Positions 16,600 to 24,890 of a stretch of 48,803 bases of DNA are shown here, in pieces. The DNA is from Candidatus Lachnoclostridium pullistercoris. Its GTDB lineage: Bacteria > Bacillota > Clostridia > Lachnospirales > Lachnospiraceae. The position numbers were made by a program, and so were the translations under genes. The DNA is taken from NCBI GenBank assembly GCA_019119775.1, contig DWWL01000084.1, positions 1 through 48,803 on the forward strand, read 5' to 3'. The notes beneath the pieces were generated by a model, which had not been told where the DNA came from, made no database searches, and saw only the letters and a program-made list of their open reading frames with translations. Every line of letters begins with the position of its first letter. Position 1 is the stretch's first letter.

Positions 16600-17988
16600 T
16601 CAGGGCCGGCCCCCGGCCTGGCGGTACATATTCAAATGGTTGTCCTTCAGAATCTTCATGGCCTGGCGGATCTTGTCCGCGCTGCCGTACTGAAACTGAT
16701 ATATAAGCTCCTCGTCGGTGCAGTCGTCCAGATGGGCCGCCATCTCCTGCACCGTCTCCCCCCAGGCTTTCCTGCCGGGGGCCGTTTTCATCTCCCTGTA
16801 GTCCGTAAATCCATTTCCCGCCGTCATCATCAGGCACCAGCAGATCACCAGCACCTTTAAGGCTGTGCTGCGGATCTCCTTCCACAGGAGAGCGCAGGTG
16901 AGAATGATTCCCAGGATCCCCACCTGAAACTGCAGGGCATACCTGGCGCTCATGCCGTAATCGTCCCGCAGGAAGATCCAGCGGGAGAGCAGGATGAGCA
17001 CATGGTTCATTCCTCCCGCCGCGATCAGGATCAGCGGAAAAATCGTTCTCTCATAGAGGCGGTATTTCAAATTCAGCCACAAAGCAATGAGATAGGCGGC
17101 CATCACCGCCCCGCCCATGAGATAAACCAGGGCGTAGGGGAAATATCCCATATTTACCCCGAACTCCAGCGTCTCCTTCTCCATCACCATGCCGCCGAAG
17201 GATTTGATGAAAAATTTCACAAACATCCCCGGCTGTTCCAGAAGCACGGGAAGCAGGGGGCCGGTGTAGGCTCCTGTGTGCTCGTACACCGCCATGGAAT
17301 TGCTCACCATGTAGAGGAGGAGCGGGATGAGCACACAGAGAGCGCGCCAGCCGTACCTTTTGTCCCATCGTCCCGTTTTTTTATGGTTCACCGCCGCCAG
17401 AAAGCCGTAGGCCAGCAAAAGGACGCCGGAATAGACGGCGCAGTAGGGCCCGGCGACAGCCAGAGTGATCACGAATGGCAGAATCCGCAGGCGCAGCTCG
17501 TCGCCCCGTTTCTCCTCCCCCGACTCCACCCGGTCCAGCACCAGATAGTGGTAGTAGAAGCAGGCGAAGGCCAGAAAATGGACCCAGCCCGTGCCGTTTG
17601 TCAGCATCTCCCACTTGTTCAGACTGAAAAACAGAAACATGAGGAAGAGAAACCAGACCGGCCCCACCTGCCTTCTGCGGCAGTAGGCGCCGACCACCGC
17701 GCCGGCTAACCCCAGTCCCAGTCCGCCCAGGATCAGGTCAAAGGTGACGGAAAATCCCAGGACAGACACATTGAAGGCCCGCACCGGGAAGTTGATGGGG
17801 ATGCGGGTCAGAATGTCCGGCACGAAAAATTTCTCCGGATTCCACACATCCGGCAGATAGGACAGGATCTGCCTTATATAATCGGAATAGGCCGCGTCGC
17901 AGGTGGCGGCCAGTATATACCAGAGGATGAAGGCCAGCCCCAGCAGAGGGACCGCCCCGTACATCCATCTCCATCTCTTGTCAGTCAT
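16600..17988 (-). CDS. Polytopic membrane protein of the glycan operon
   Basis: There are about ten predicted membrane helices, a large extracytoplasmic loop after the first helix (with DYIRQILSYLPDVWNPEKFF) and a soluble C-terminal tail. It looks like the GtrII/PMT-like polyprenyl-linked glycosyltransferases or a DUF6056-type protein, but I see no diagnostic motif, so the call stays general. It could be a flippase or polymerase-like partner. The ATG at 17988 overlaps the stop of the preceding GT2 gene by 8 bases; a further in-frame start is at 18021. Confidence 0.7.
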   Translation of the reverse strand: MTDKRWRWMYGAVPLLGLAFILWYILAATCDAAYSDYIRQILSYLPDVWNPEKFFVPDILTRIPINFPVRAFNVSVLGFSVTFDLILGGLGLGLAGAVVGAYCRRRQVGPVWFLFLMFLFFSLNKWEMLTNGTGWVHFLAFACFYYHYLVLDRVESGEEKRGDELRLRILPFVITLAVAGPYCAVYSGVLLLAYGFLAAVNHKKTGRWDKRYGWRALCVLIPLLLYMVSNSMAVYEHTGAYTGPLLPVLLEQPGMFVKFFIKSFGGMVMEKETLEFGVNMGYFPYALVYLMGGAVMAAYLIALWLNLKYRLYERTIFPLILIAAGGMNHVLILLSRWIFLRDDYGMSARYALQFQVGILGIILTCALLWKEIRSTALKVLVICWCLMMTAGNGFTDYREMKTAPGRKAWGETVQEMAAHLDDCTDEELIYQFQYGSADKIRQAMKILKDNHLNMYRQAGGRP

Positions 17989-18766
17989 AGGCTCTGTACG
18001 CTTTCCTGTAAAATGTCTCAATGAGCTGCACCGCCGGCTCCGGCCAGAATCTGCGGAACATGGCCAGCTCTTCTTCTGTCCGCCGGTGGCTGCCGATCCA
18101 CTTCTTTGTGGTGGCCCCGTCGTGCACCCGGTAGTACATCAGAGGCCGCTCCTCGCAGACAAAGCGTCCCCGCTCCCCCGCCAGCCTCCACAGGGTATCC
18201 CAGTCCAGCACGTACTGAAATTCCGACTGGAACAGGGGCGCCCCCAGGAGACGCTTATTGTAGGTGCAGGACGGACAGCAGACGGGATTTCCAAAGATCA
18301 GGGCCGCTTTTTTCAGCCATTCCCGGTCATTCCAGTCCGGATTGATGAGGGGCAGGCGCAGAATGGTCTTCACCCACTCCACCAGTCCTTTCCCTTCCAT
18401 GAGGCGGGTTCCCTTCACTGTGGCATAGTCGGTAAAAAACACGGTCATATCTGGATACTCGGCGGCCCGTTTCTGAAGAGCCGTCTCATAGTCCCTGCGG
18501 TACATGTCATCCTGATGGGCCAGAGTGACCAAATCTCCCTTCGCCGTCTCATAGGCAAAATTCCAGTCATCCTGGATATTGCTCTCCCCGTCCCTCACAA
18601 ACATGGGAATTCCGTATTTCCACGCCGTCTCCTCAATATAAAGGCTGGGGGTGGAGGTGCAGAGGATGATCTCCGGATCTCCAGGCTGCCTGACCAGGGA
18701 TCGGATGCAGTTTTCCAGATAGGGGGAATCCCCGTAAGCGCAGATGGCAAACGTGTGTGTCATCAT
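17981..18766 (-). CDS. Family 2 glycosyltransferase (261 aa)
   Basis: It has a GT-A fold start with FAICAYGDSPYLENCIRSL, a TLAHQDDMYRRDYE segment as DxD-like metal site, and the DRPLMYYRVHDGATTKKW-like C-terminus (here ERPLMYYRVHDG) found in GT2 enzymes that build short oligosaccharides. There is no membrane helix. It lies between the trimodular glycosyltransferase and the membrane protein, with which it overlaps by 8 bases. Donor and acceptor cannot be told. Confidence 0.85.
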   Translation of the reverse strand: MMTHTFAICAYGDSPYLENCIRSLVRQPGDPEIILCTSTPSLYIEETAWKYGIPMFVRDGESNIQDDWNFAYETAKGDLVTLAHQDDMYRRDYETALQKRAAEYPDMTVFFTDYATVKGTRLMEGKGLVEWVKTILRLPLINPDWNDREWLKKAALIFGNPVCCPSCTYNKRLLGAPLFQSEFQYVLDWDTLWRLAGERGRFVCEERPLMYYRVHDGATTKKWIGSHRRTEEELAMFRRFWPEPAVQLIETFYRKAYRAYD

Positions 18767-18825
18767 TGATCGTACTCCTTTTTCGCCGCCTTTCTGACGC
18801 CGCGGCCTGTTCTGTATCTTAACAT

Positions 18826-21800
18826 TTATCTCTTAAAATCATCCTTCACGCAGTTCCAGACTGCGTCCAGGCTGAAATGCTCTTTCATGTACACCTGGGT
18901 GGCGCCGGAGATTAAGCGGCACCGGTCCGGATCCCTGTAGAGGTCCACCACTGCCTGGGCGAATTCCTCCGCCTCATCCCGCACGGTGAGCGCCTTCTCC
19001 GAGTCCTTGATGCCCTCGGCTCCGATAGATGTGGTGACTACCACAGCGCCGTTGTACATGGCTTCCAGCACCTTGCCCTTGATTCCCGCCCCGTAGCGGA
19101 GGGGAACCACAACGATGCGGCATTTCCGGTAAAGCTCCTCCAGCTCCTCGTCGCTGACAAAGCCTTTGACCACCACGCCGTTTCCAGGCTGCTCCAGGGC
19201 CTTGATCTCGTCCGTCACCTTTGAGCCCACAATGTAGAAATTCACCTTCAGGCTCTCCCGGATCTTCGGGAAGATCTCCTGCACGAACCAGATCACCGCG
19301 TCTCCGTTGGGCGGATGGCCAAAGCCGCCCACAAACAGCAGCCCTTCCTTCTCCTCAAAGTTCTCGTCCAGATTCTCCTTAAAGCTCTCGTAGACATAAA
19401 GGGGAATATCCTTGACGCGGATCTTCGGGTTGATGTCGTGGATCAGGTCGCGCTCCACGTAGGAGGGGTAGTAGGCCATATCCACCTTTTTCATCAGGGT
19501 CAGCTCCACAGAACGCCAGTAGTCGGCAGATTTTTTGATCTCCTCGTCCCCGGTGATCTCATACTCTCTCGTCTCCCGGAGGAAATGGAGGTCGTGGCCG
19601 AAATACAGCACCTTGATATCTGTATGTTCCTTTATAAAATCAATATATTTCACCGCAATATGGGGGCGGTTCAAGTAGGCGAAGGCAATGTCCTTTCCAT
19701 GCTTCTCCAGCCAGTCCCAGATGCCGGTGCGGTAGGTTTCCCCGTAGAGAACTTCGATGCCCATCTGCTCCAGAGCCGTGGTATAGGGCTCCTCGTGGGC
19801 GTAGTTGTCGCCGAGGAATTTCACCACAAAGCCTTTCTCCACAAACATCTTCATGTACTGGTAAGTGCATTTGGAGCCGGCATCCTTGTCGAAAGTGGGG
19901 ACATAGTGATCCACCACCAGGATGATCTCTTTTCCGCGGCTGCGCTCCCTGGCCCGGAAGGGGTCGGGATTGCCGGTGTTCTCGTACTGGTTCTTAAACT
20001 CTTCCGCCCATTTTTCCCGGAGTTTCCTGCTGTTTTCCACCTGGTAGCGCTTCAGGCCCGTGCCGTTGACATCGGTGCCGTTGGAGACTCCCTCAAAGTG
20101 GATGACTTTGGACAGAGGCTGGTACACCACCCGGTAGCCCGCCTTTCTCACCTCAAAGGCCAGGTCCGCGTCCTCGCAGTAGGCCGGAGCGTACCGTTTG
20201 TCAAAACCGCCGATCTGCTTCCACAGCTGCACCGGCAGCATGATGGAGGCGCCGGAGATGTAGTCCACATCCTTCACATAGTTGTACTCCGGCTTGTCCG
20301 GGTCGTCCATCCGGCCGTAATTCCAGCCGGAGCCGTCGCTCCAGATGATGCCGCCGGCCTCCTGAAGCCGGCCGTCCGGGTACACCAGCTTGGATCCCAC
20401 CATGCCGATGGTCGGATCCGATTCGATCAGGTTCACCAGGGAAGAGAGCCAATTCTCCGTCACCTGGGTGTCGTTATTTAAAAACAGGATGTATTTTCCT
20501 CTGGCCGCCTCCGCCGCCTGGTTGCAGTTGCCCAAAAATCCCTGATTTACGCTGTTTCTGCGGATCACCGCGTTCTCCACATACCGGGACAGCTCCCTGG
20601 TGGCGTCGGTGGAGACGTCGTCGGCGATGATCACCTCGTAGGGCACGTCCTTCGTGTGCTCCGCGATGGACTGCAGACAGGCGTAAGTGTAGTGGATCTG
20701 GTTGTACACCGGGATCACGATGGACACCAGAGGATGCTCCTCCTTCGGCAGATGGACCATGCCGTGAACAAAATACTCCTCGCCGATCTCAAAATCGCCG
20801 TGGATCCGGTTGCGCCCGTCCTCAGAAGTGTAGAGCTTCATGTATTTCACCGGGTGGAACACCGTATTTTTGCAGTAGCTTAAAATCTTTCTCTTTCTGG
20901 TCCCCTTGGGGAACTTCTTATTGAAAATGGTTCCCAGTTTCCGGCGGATCCGGTAGGGAACAGAAATGTGGCTGTTGAGCACGGCGATGGTCTGGGCCAT
21001 CACTCCGTTTTCCCGGCGCAGATCAGCGATGATCACATCCAGGTTTCCCACATGATTTTCCGTCAGGCGGTGGACCTCTTTTAACTTCTTCAATTCCGTG
21101 GTGGCATTCCCCAGCTCAAACTCCACGTCGTTTAAATGGCAGAGTCGCTTTCTCGCCTCCAAAAGCTCCTCGTGCTCCGCCTCCAGCTGCTCCACCGGCC
21201 GGTAGTCCTTCCGGTAGTTTAACAGGTAGAGATCCTGATTGTCCCCGTGGACATAGCCCTGAAAAGCCGTCTCCATATCGCCGTAAGCCTCTAAAAGCTC
21301 CTCGTCCATGCCGAATTCCTTTAAAAATTCCTCCGGACTGCCGTACTCCATCAGGCTGGCATATTTCCGGTAAAAATAAAACAGGATCCGGTATTTTACA
21401 AAGCCCAGGGGCACGGGAAAGTCATAGACCCACTCGTAGTCCAGGAAATACCAGCCGTCCTCCGTCACCAGAATGTTCTCCAGCAGAGCGTCGATGTTGG
21501 ACACGGCCATGGCCTGATCCTTAAACTTCGGCACAGGGCCGAACACCTCCGTCAGGCGGTCGGTGATGGCAAAGGGGGACAGATACTCCGGATAGACCTG
21601 GCAGATCTTTCCCACCACCTCTTTGATGGCCTCCACCGGCGCCTGGCCGCTGCCGATATTTTCTCCCAGCACCTCCGCCAGGGTTTTTCCCGTGAGGAAG
21701 GCAAAACGGGCCGTTCTTCCGTCCTCCGAGATCTGGGGCGCGGCCGCCCGGATGTTCACATGCTGCCTTTTTAACGCCTCATATTTGTCCTGGAACGAGC

Positions 21801-21936
21801 GGATATGGGCCTTTCCCGCCTCTGTGAGAGCAGACTTCTCCACCCATTTCGTCCCGTTTTCCTCCAGGATCTCCGTTTTTATCTGAAATTCTTCTTTTCT
21901 CGTCCGATTGTACTTGATATAAATTACGTCAGCCAT
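18826..21936 (-). CDS. Trimodular protein: kinase-like domain, GT2 and GT4 glycosyltransferases (1036 aa)
   Basis: Residues about 50-260 resemble a protein kinase-like/APH fold lobe, with NIDALLENILVTEDGWYFLDYEW in the place of the catalytic and metal loops. About 265-350 is helical, probably coiled coil. About 385-650 is a GT2 domain (SIVIPVYNQIHYTYACLQSI, ADDVSTD, FLNNDTQVTENWL, YCEDADLAFEVRKAGY). About 680-1030 is a GT4-like domain with FVGGFGHPPNGDAV and GAGIKGKVLEAMYNG as donor site. It overlaps the methyltransferase gene by 8 bases. It probably adds two sugars and may carry a kinase; such kinase-GT arrangements cap O-chains in Wzm/Wzt systems. Kinase activity is inference. Confidence 0.85.
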   Translation of the reverse strand: MADVIYIKYNRTRKEEFQIKTEILEENGTKWVEKSALTEAGKAHIRSFQDKYEALKRQHVNIRAAAPQISEDGRTARFAFLTGKTLAEVLGENIGSGQAPVEAIKEVVGKICQVYPEYLSPFAITDRLTEVFGPVPKFKDQAMAVSNIDALLENILVTEDGWYFLDYEWVYDFPVPLGFVKYRILFYFYRKYASLMEYGSPEEFLKEFGMDEELLEAYGDMETAFQGYVHGDNQDLYLLNYRKDYRPVEQLEAEHEELLEARKRLCHLNDVEFELGNATTELKKLKEVHRLTENHVGNLDVIIADLRRENGVMAQTIAVLNSHISVPYRIRRKLGTIFNKKFPKGTRKRKILSYCKNTVFHPVKYMKLYTSEDGRNRIHGDFEIGEEYFVHGMVHLPKEEHPLVSIVIPVYNQIHYTYACLQSIAEHTKDVPYEVIIADDVSTDATRELSRYVENAVIRRNSVNQGFLGNCNQAAEAARGKYILFLNNDTQVTENWLSSLVNLIESDPTIGMVGSKLVYPDGRLQEAGGIIWSDGSGWNYGRMDDPDKPEYNYVKDVDYISGASIMLPVQLWKQIGGFDKRYAPAYCEDADLAFEVRKAGYRVVYQPLSKVIHFEGVSNGTDVNGTGLKRYQVENSRKLREKWAEEFKNQYENTGNPDPFRARERSRGKEIILVVDHYVPTFDKDAGSKCTYQYMKMFVEKGFVVKFLGDNYAHEEPYTTALEQMGIEVLYGETYRTGIWDWLEKHGKDIAFAYLNRPHIAVKYIDFIKEHTDIKVLYFGHDLHFLRETREYEITGDEEIKKSADYWRSVELTLMKKVDMAYYPSYVERDLIHDINPKIRVKDIPLYVYESFKENLDENFEEKEGLLFVGGFGHPPNGDAVIWFVQEIFPKIRESLKVNFYIVGSKVTDEIKALEQPGNGVVVKGFVSDEELEELYRKCRIVVVPLRYGAGIKGKVLEAMYNGAVVVTTSIGAEGIKDSEKALTVRDEAEEFAQAVVDLYRDPDRCRLISGATQVYMKEHFSLDAVWNCVKDDFKR

Positions 21937-22699
21937 GTCTCCTCCAAACCATCAGGTATGAATTGGCAAATTCCCGGAAACTGCCCTCCTCGCAGATGGT
22001 GTCCCAGGACGCCCCCACATCCGTGCGCAGGAACTGGGGATAGTCATAGGAAATCACCATTCCCGTCAGATCGCCCTTCGCCGGCAGCCGCTTATCCGAA
22101 TAGATCTCCGACGCTGCCCGGTAATCCGGCAGGGGATAATAGCACTCCGCTCCGGGCAGCAGAGCCATCAGCCTGTCTCTTCCTATGGCTCCCGTCTCCT
22201 TTGGCGCCCCGGCCCAGTGCTTTAATCCCAGGGGATTGTCCGCCGCCGCAAGAAGAACGCCGCCCGGCTTTACAAACATCTTCGCCAGGGCGACCGTTTC
22301 CTCCGGGTCCTCTCCCAGACCGTCTGCCAGGACTACACAGTCATACTGGGCGGGACTTTCCGCCGTCCTCTTCCCGTACTCCTTCAGAGTACAGTTTACA
22401 TAATTTATATTTTTCCAGGAGCCGCGGCGTCTCTTGTTTACCTCCAGGTCCGTCCCGTCTCCGTCCAGGACCGTCACCTCTTTCGTCCGCTCCGCAAAAA
22501 GCCCGGTCATGGCCCCGCAGCCGGAGCCGATCTGGAGAAGGATGTCATTTTTTCCGAACGGATACCACTCCAGCAGGTTTTCCCTCATATCTGAAAGGGC
22601 GTAGAAATATTCCAGCTCCCGGTTTTCCCGCAGGATCTGTTTTTCATCGCCGCCGTACTGCTCCAAAAGCTCCAAAAGCCTCTCTGCCGTCTGTCCCAT
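21929..22699 (-). CDS. Class I SAM-dependent methyltransferase
   Basis: A Rossmann-type methyltransferase of 256 aa. Motif I is ILLQIGSGCGAMTGLFAE near residue 54, the acidic post-I residue follows in VTVLDGDGTDLE, and motif IV is YDCVVLADGLGE. The N-terminal 45 residues are helical. Its start abuts the stop of the Wzt-type gene, and its stop overlaps the next gene by 8 bases. It may methylate the glycan terminus. In Wzm/Wzt systems terminal methylation or phosphorylation ends chain growth, and Wzt's C-terminal domain reads that cap. Confidence 0.85.
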   Translation of the reverse strand: MGQTAERLLELLEQYGGDEKQILRENRELEYFYALSDMRENLLEWYPFGKNDILLQIGSGCGAMTGLFAERTKEVTVLDGDGTDLEVNKRRRGSWKNINYVNCTLKEYGKRTAESPAQYDCVVLADGLGEDPEETVALAKMFVKPGGVLLAAADNPLGLKHWAGAPKETGAIGRDRLMALLPGAECYYPLPDYRAASEIYSDKRLPAKGDLTGMVISYDYPQFLRTDVGASWDTICEEGSFREFANSYLMVWRRHG

Positions 22700-24046
22700 T
22701 TATGCTTCCCCGCCTTTCGTCAGTTTCGCCTCCACCGTGGATTCCATGTCGTAGACGCCCACGGTGTTTTTATTGGAAATCACTGTGATGCTGGCCACGT
22801 CGTAGAGACGGTGGTACACCACATGCTCCTCCCCCTCAAAGCCGGTGCAGCTCATGGAGAGAAGATACTCCCCGCCCTGAAGGGTCATTTTCTGGGTGAA
22901 GGACACCTCGTACATATCGCCGTTCTTTACCGGTTTGATGTCGGCTCCCTCATACATGGTGTTGGTGCCGGTCAGGCTGGTTCCCTTTTTGTCCTTTATG
23001 GTGTAGGTGAAGATCGGCGCCTTAATGTCGGCGAAAAATCGGATCTTCTCCCGGATGGTGAACATTTCTCCCTTTAAGATCAGATTGGAGAGATTTCCCC
23101 TCTGGTCTTCCAGGCCGAAATCAAAGATCTCCGCCCGGCCGTCCCCGTACTCCGTCCGGTTGGCATTTACCGCGATCTTCTCTTTCATCAGGCCGCCGCG
23201 GATCTCTTCCTTTTTAAATGTCTTGTCCTCTTTAAACGCCTTGTCTTCCAGCGCCTTATCCCCGGAAAAATCGTTCATCTCCTCCAGCTCTTCCTTCAGA
23301 GAATCCATCTGGCCCGCCAGGATCTTCTTGTACATGTCCACCATGCGGCCCGGGGCCCCTTCCGCCACAAATTCTCCCTTGTTTAAAAGAACCACCTTGT
23401 CGCAGTATTTGATGATGCTGCCCATGTCATGAGTCACCATGAGAATCGTAGTGCCGCTCTTGCGGATCTCTTCCATCCGGCGGTAGCATTTCGCCTGGAA
23501 AAACACGTCTCCCACAGACAGGGCCTCGTCCACGATCAGGATCTCCGGATCCACATTGATGGCCAAGGCAAAGGCCAGGCGGACAAACATACCGCTGGAA
23601 TAGGTCTTCACCGGCTGATACACAAAATCGCCGATGTCGGCAAAATCCAGGATATCCTGCAGCTTTTCATCCATTTCCTTTCTGGAAAAGCCCATCATGG
23701 TGCCGTTCATGTAAATATTTTCAATTCCCGTGTAATCCATGTTGAAGCCGGCGCCCAGCTCCAGCAGAGCGGAGATCACTCCGTCCACCTTCGCCGTACC
23801 CGTGGTGGGGGTCAGCACTCCGGTGATGATCTTTAAGATGGTGGACTTGCCCGAACCGTTGGTCCCGATGATTCCCACCGTCTCTCCCTTTTTCACCTGA
23901 AAGGAGATGTGGTTGAGGGCATAAAAATCTCTGTGATAGTTTTTGTGAAAGGGATTTAAAGACTCTTTCAGCCGGTCGATCGGCTTGTCGTAGAGCTTAT
24001 ATATTTTCGTCACGTCCCGGACGTCAATAGCATATTCTCCAGGCAT
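22700..24046 (-). CDS. wzt: Polysaccharide ABC transporter ATPase with C-terminal glycan-binding domain (Wzt type)
   Basis: The N-terminal 250 residues are an ABC ATPase: GTNGSGKSTILKI (Walker A), YSSGMFVRLAFALA (signature), ILIVDEALSVGD (Walker B) and the switch His in MVTHDMGS. The start VRDVTKIYKLYDKPIDRLKE is typical of KpsT/Wzt/TagH. Residues about 305-445 form a beta-rich Wzt C-terminal domain that binds the modified chain end. I chose the ATG at 24046 with GGAGG five bases upstream; the preceding TTG codon at 24058 lies inside the ribosome site. First gene of the operon; no permease gene precedes it. Confidence 0.92.
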   Translation of the reverse strand: MPGEYAIDVRDVTKIYKLYDKPIDRLKESLNPFHKNYHRDFYALNHISFQVKKGETVGIIGTNGSGKSTILKIITGVLTPTTGTAKVDGVISALLELGAGFNMDYTGIENIYMNGTMMGFSRKEMDEKLQDILDFADIGDFVYQPVKTYSSGMFVRLAFALAINVDPEILIVDEALSVGDVFFQAKCYRRMEEIRKSGTTILMVTHDMGSIIKYCDKVVLLNKGEFVAEGAPGRMVDMYKKILAGQMDSLKEELEEMNDFSGDKALEDKAFKEDKTFKKEEIRGGLMKEKIAVNANRTEYGDGRAEIFDFGLEDQRGNLSNLILKGEMFTIREKIRFFADIKAPIFTYTIKDKKGTSLTGTNTMYEGADIKPVKNGDMYEVSFTQKMTLQGGEYLLSMSCTGFEGEEHVVYHRLYDVASITVISNKNTVGVYDMESTVEAKLTKGGEA

Positions 24047-24075
24047 GGTTTCCTCCAAAAAGCATAGTTTGTCAT

Positions 24076-24084
24076 ATTATAGCA
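24076..24084 (-). promoter_or_regulatory. Extended -10 promoter of the glycan operon
   Basis: On the minus strand TGC is followed by TATAAT, about 30 bases before the wzt start. An ATCCCG/CGGGAT inverted repeat (24091-24121) lies just upstream and could bind a regulator. Confidence 0.55.
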
Positions 24085-24167
24085 CAATCCATCCCGTTTT
24101 TACACCGTTTTCCAGCGGGATTTTCTTACATTGTTCTTAGTATTTCCGGATTTTTACCGTACTTTGC

Positions 24168-24197
24168 TTGACAACTCCCATTCTTTTGTGCCAAAAT
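24168..24197 (+). promoter_or_regulatory. Putative mgsA promoter
   Basis: Consensus TTGACA, 18 bases, CAAAAT, about 50 bases before the mgsA start. Confidence 0.45.
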
Positions 24198-24249
24198 CAA
24201 ACTTGAAGAAACCGACAGCAGAATACACGCTCAAAAGGAGGCTGTACAT

Positions 24250-24714
24250 ATGGATTATCTGACAATGACTATCGGAAAGCAGAAAAATATCGCGCTCATT
24301 GCCCACGACAGCAAAAAGCACGAGATCATCGACTGGTGCGAGGAGCACAAGGAAATCTTAAAACATCATTTTCTCTGCGGCACCGGAACCACGGCCCGCA
24401 TGATCACTGAGGCCACCGGCCTGCCGGTCAAAGGCTACAACAGCGGCCCCTTAGGCGGCGACCAGCAGATCGGCGCCAAGATCGTGGAGGGCCGGATTGA
24501 TTTCGTGATTTTCTTCTCCGACCCCCTCACCGCCCAGCCCCACGACCCGGACGTGAAGGCCCTGCTGCGCATCGCCCAGGTCTACGATATCCCCATCGCC
24601 AACAACAAGGCCACGGCGGATTTCATGATCACTTCCAAATACATGGATCAGGAGTATGAGCACAACATCATCAACTTCCACCAGAACATCGCCGAGCGGG
24701 TGAAGACTCTGTAG
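24250..24714 (+). CDS. mgsA: Methylglyoxal synthase
   Basis: The 154-aa cytosolic enzyme turns dihydroxyacetone phosphate into methylglyoxal and phosphate, a bypass of lower glycolysis when phosphate is short. Family motifs: IALIAHDSKKHEI, CGTGTTARMI (phosphate loop), GPLGGDQQIGAKI with the catalytic Asp, and FFSDPLTAQPHDPDVKALLR. AAAGGAGG lies upstream. It is divergent from the glycan operon and monocistronic. Two strong hairpins follow it. Confidence 0.96.
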   Translation: MDYLTMTIGKQKNIALIAHDSKKHEIIDWCEEHKEILKHHFLCGTGTTARMITEATGLPVKGYNSGPLGGDQQIGAKIVEGRIDFVIFFSDPLTAQPHDPDVKALLRIAQVYDIPIANNKATADFMITSKYMDQEYEHNIINFHQNIAERVKTL

Positions 24715-24737
24715 GGCGGTTTGATTTTTCTGATCTG

Positions 24738-24810
24738 CGGCAGGCCGGCGGGCGGCCTGCCGGAACAAGTCAGGGGCAGGCGTAACTCATGCGAGTTACA
24801 CCTGCCCCTG
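24738..24810. repeat. Two consecutive hairpins after mgsA
   Basis: CGGCAGGCC (24738) pairs with GGCCTGCCG (to 24762). CAGGGGCAGG-GTAACTC (24771) pairs with GAGTTAC-CCTGCCCCTG (to 24810), an 18-base stem with one mismatch and a four-base loop. Only TTT follows on the plus strand. It may still stop transcription, or be a repeated mobile hairpin. Confidence 0.6.
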
Positions 24811-24890
24811 TTTCGGACTATCTATTTCCCGACAGCCCCTTTTTGAAGGAAGAACATTTTATACTGATTTTAAAGCTGGCACTTCTTAAT

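Noticed and set aside
16600..17988. Polytopic membrane protein considered as the missing Wzm permease
   Set aside because: It has about ten helices and a large outer loop, unlike the six-helix ABC-2 permease Wzm, and no ABC-2 motif is seen.
19315..20481. 388-codon plus-strand open frame inside the trimodular glycosyltransferase gene
   Set aside because: The minus-strand product has clear GT2 and GT4 motifs; the plus-strand frame is a shadow of its codon use.
24771..24810. Strong hairpin after mgsA as a proven terminator
   Set aside because: Only three U residues follow; it is therefore listed as a repeat rather than as a terminator.
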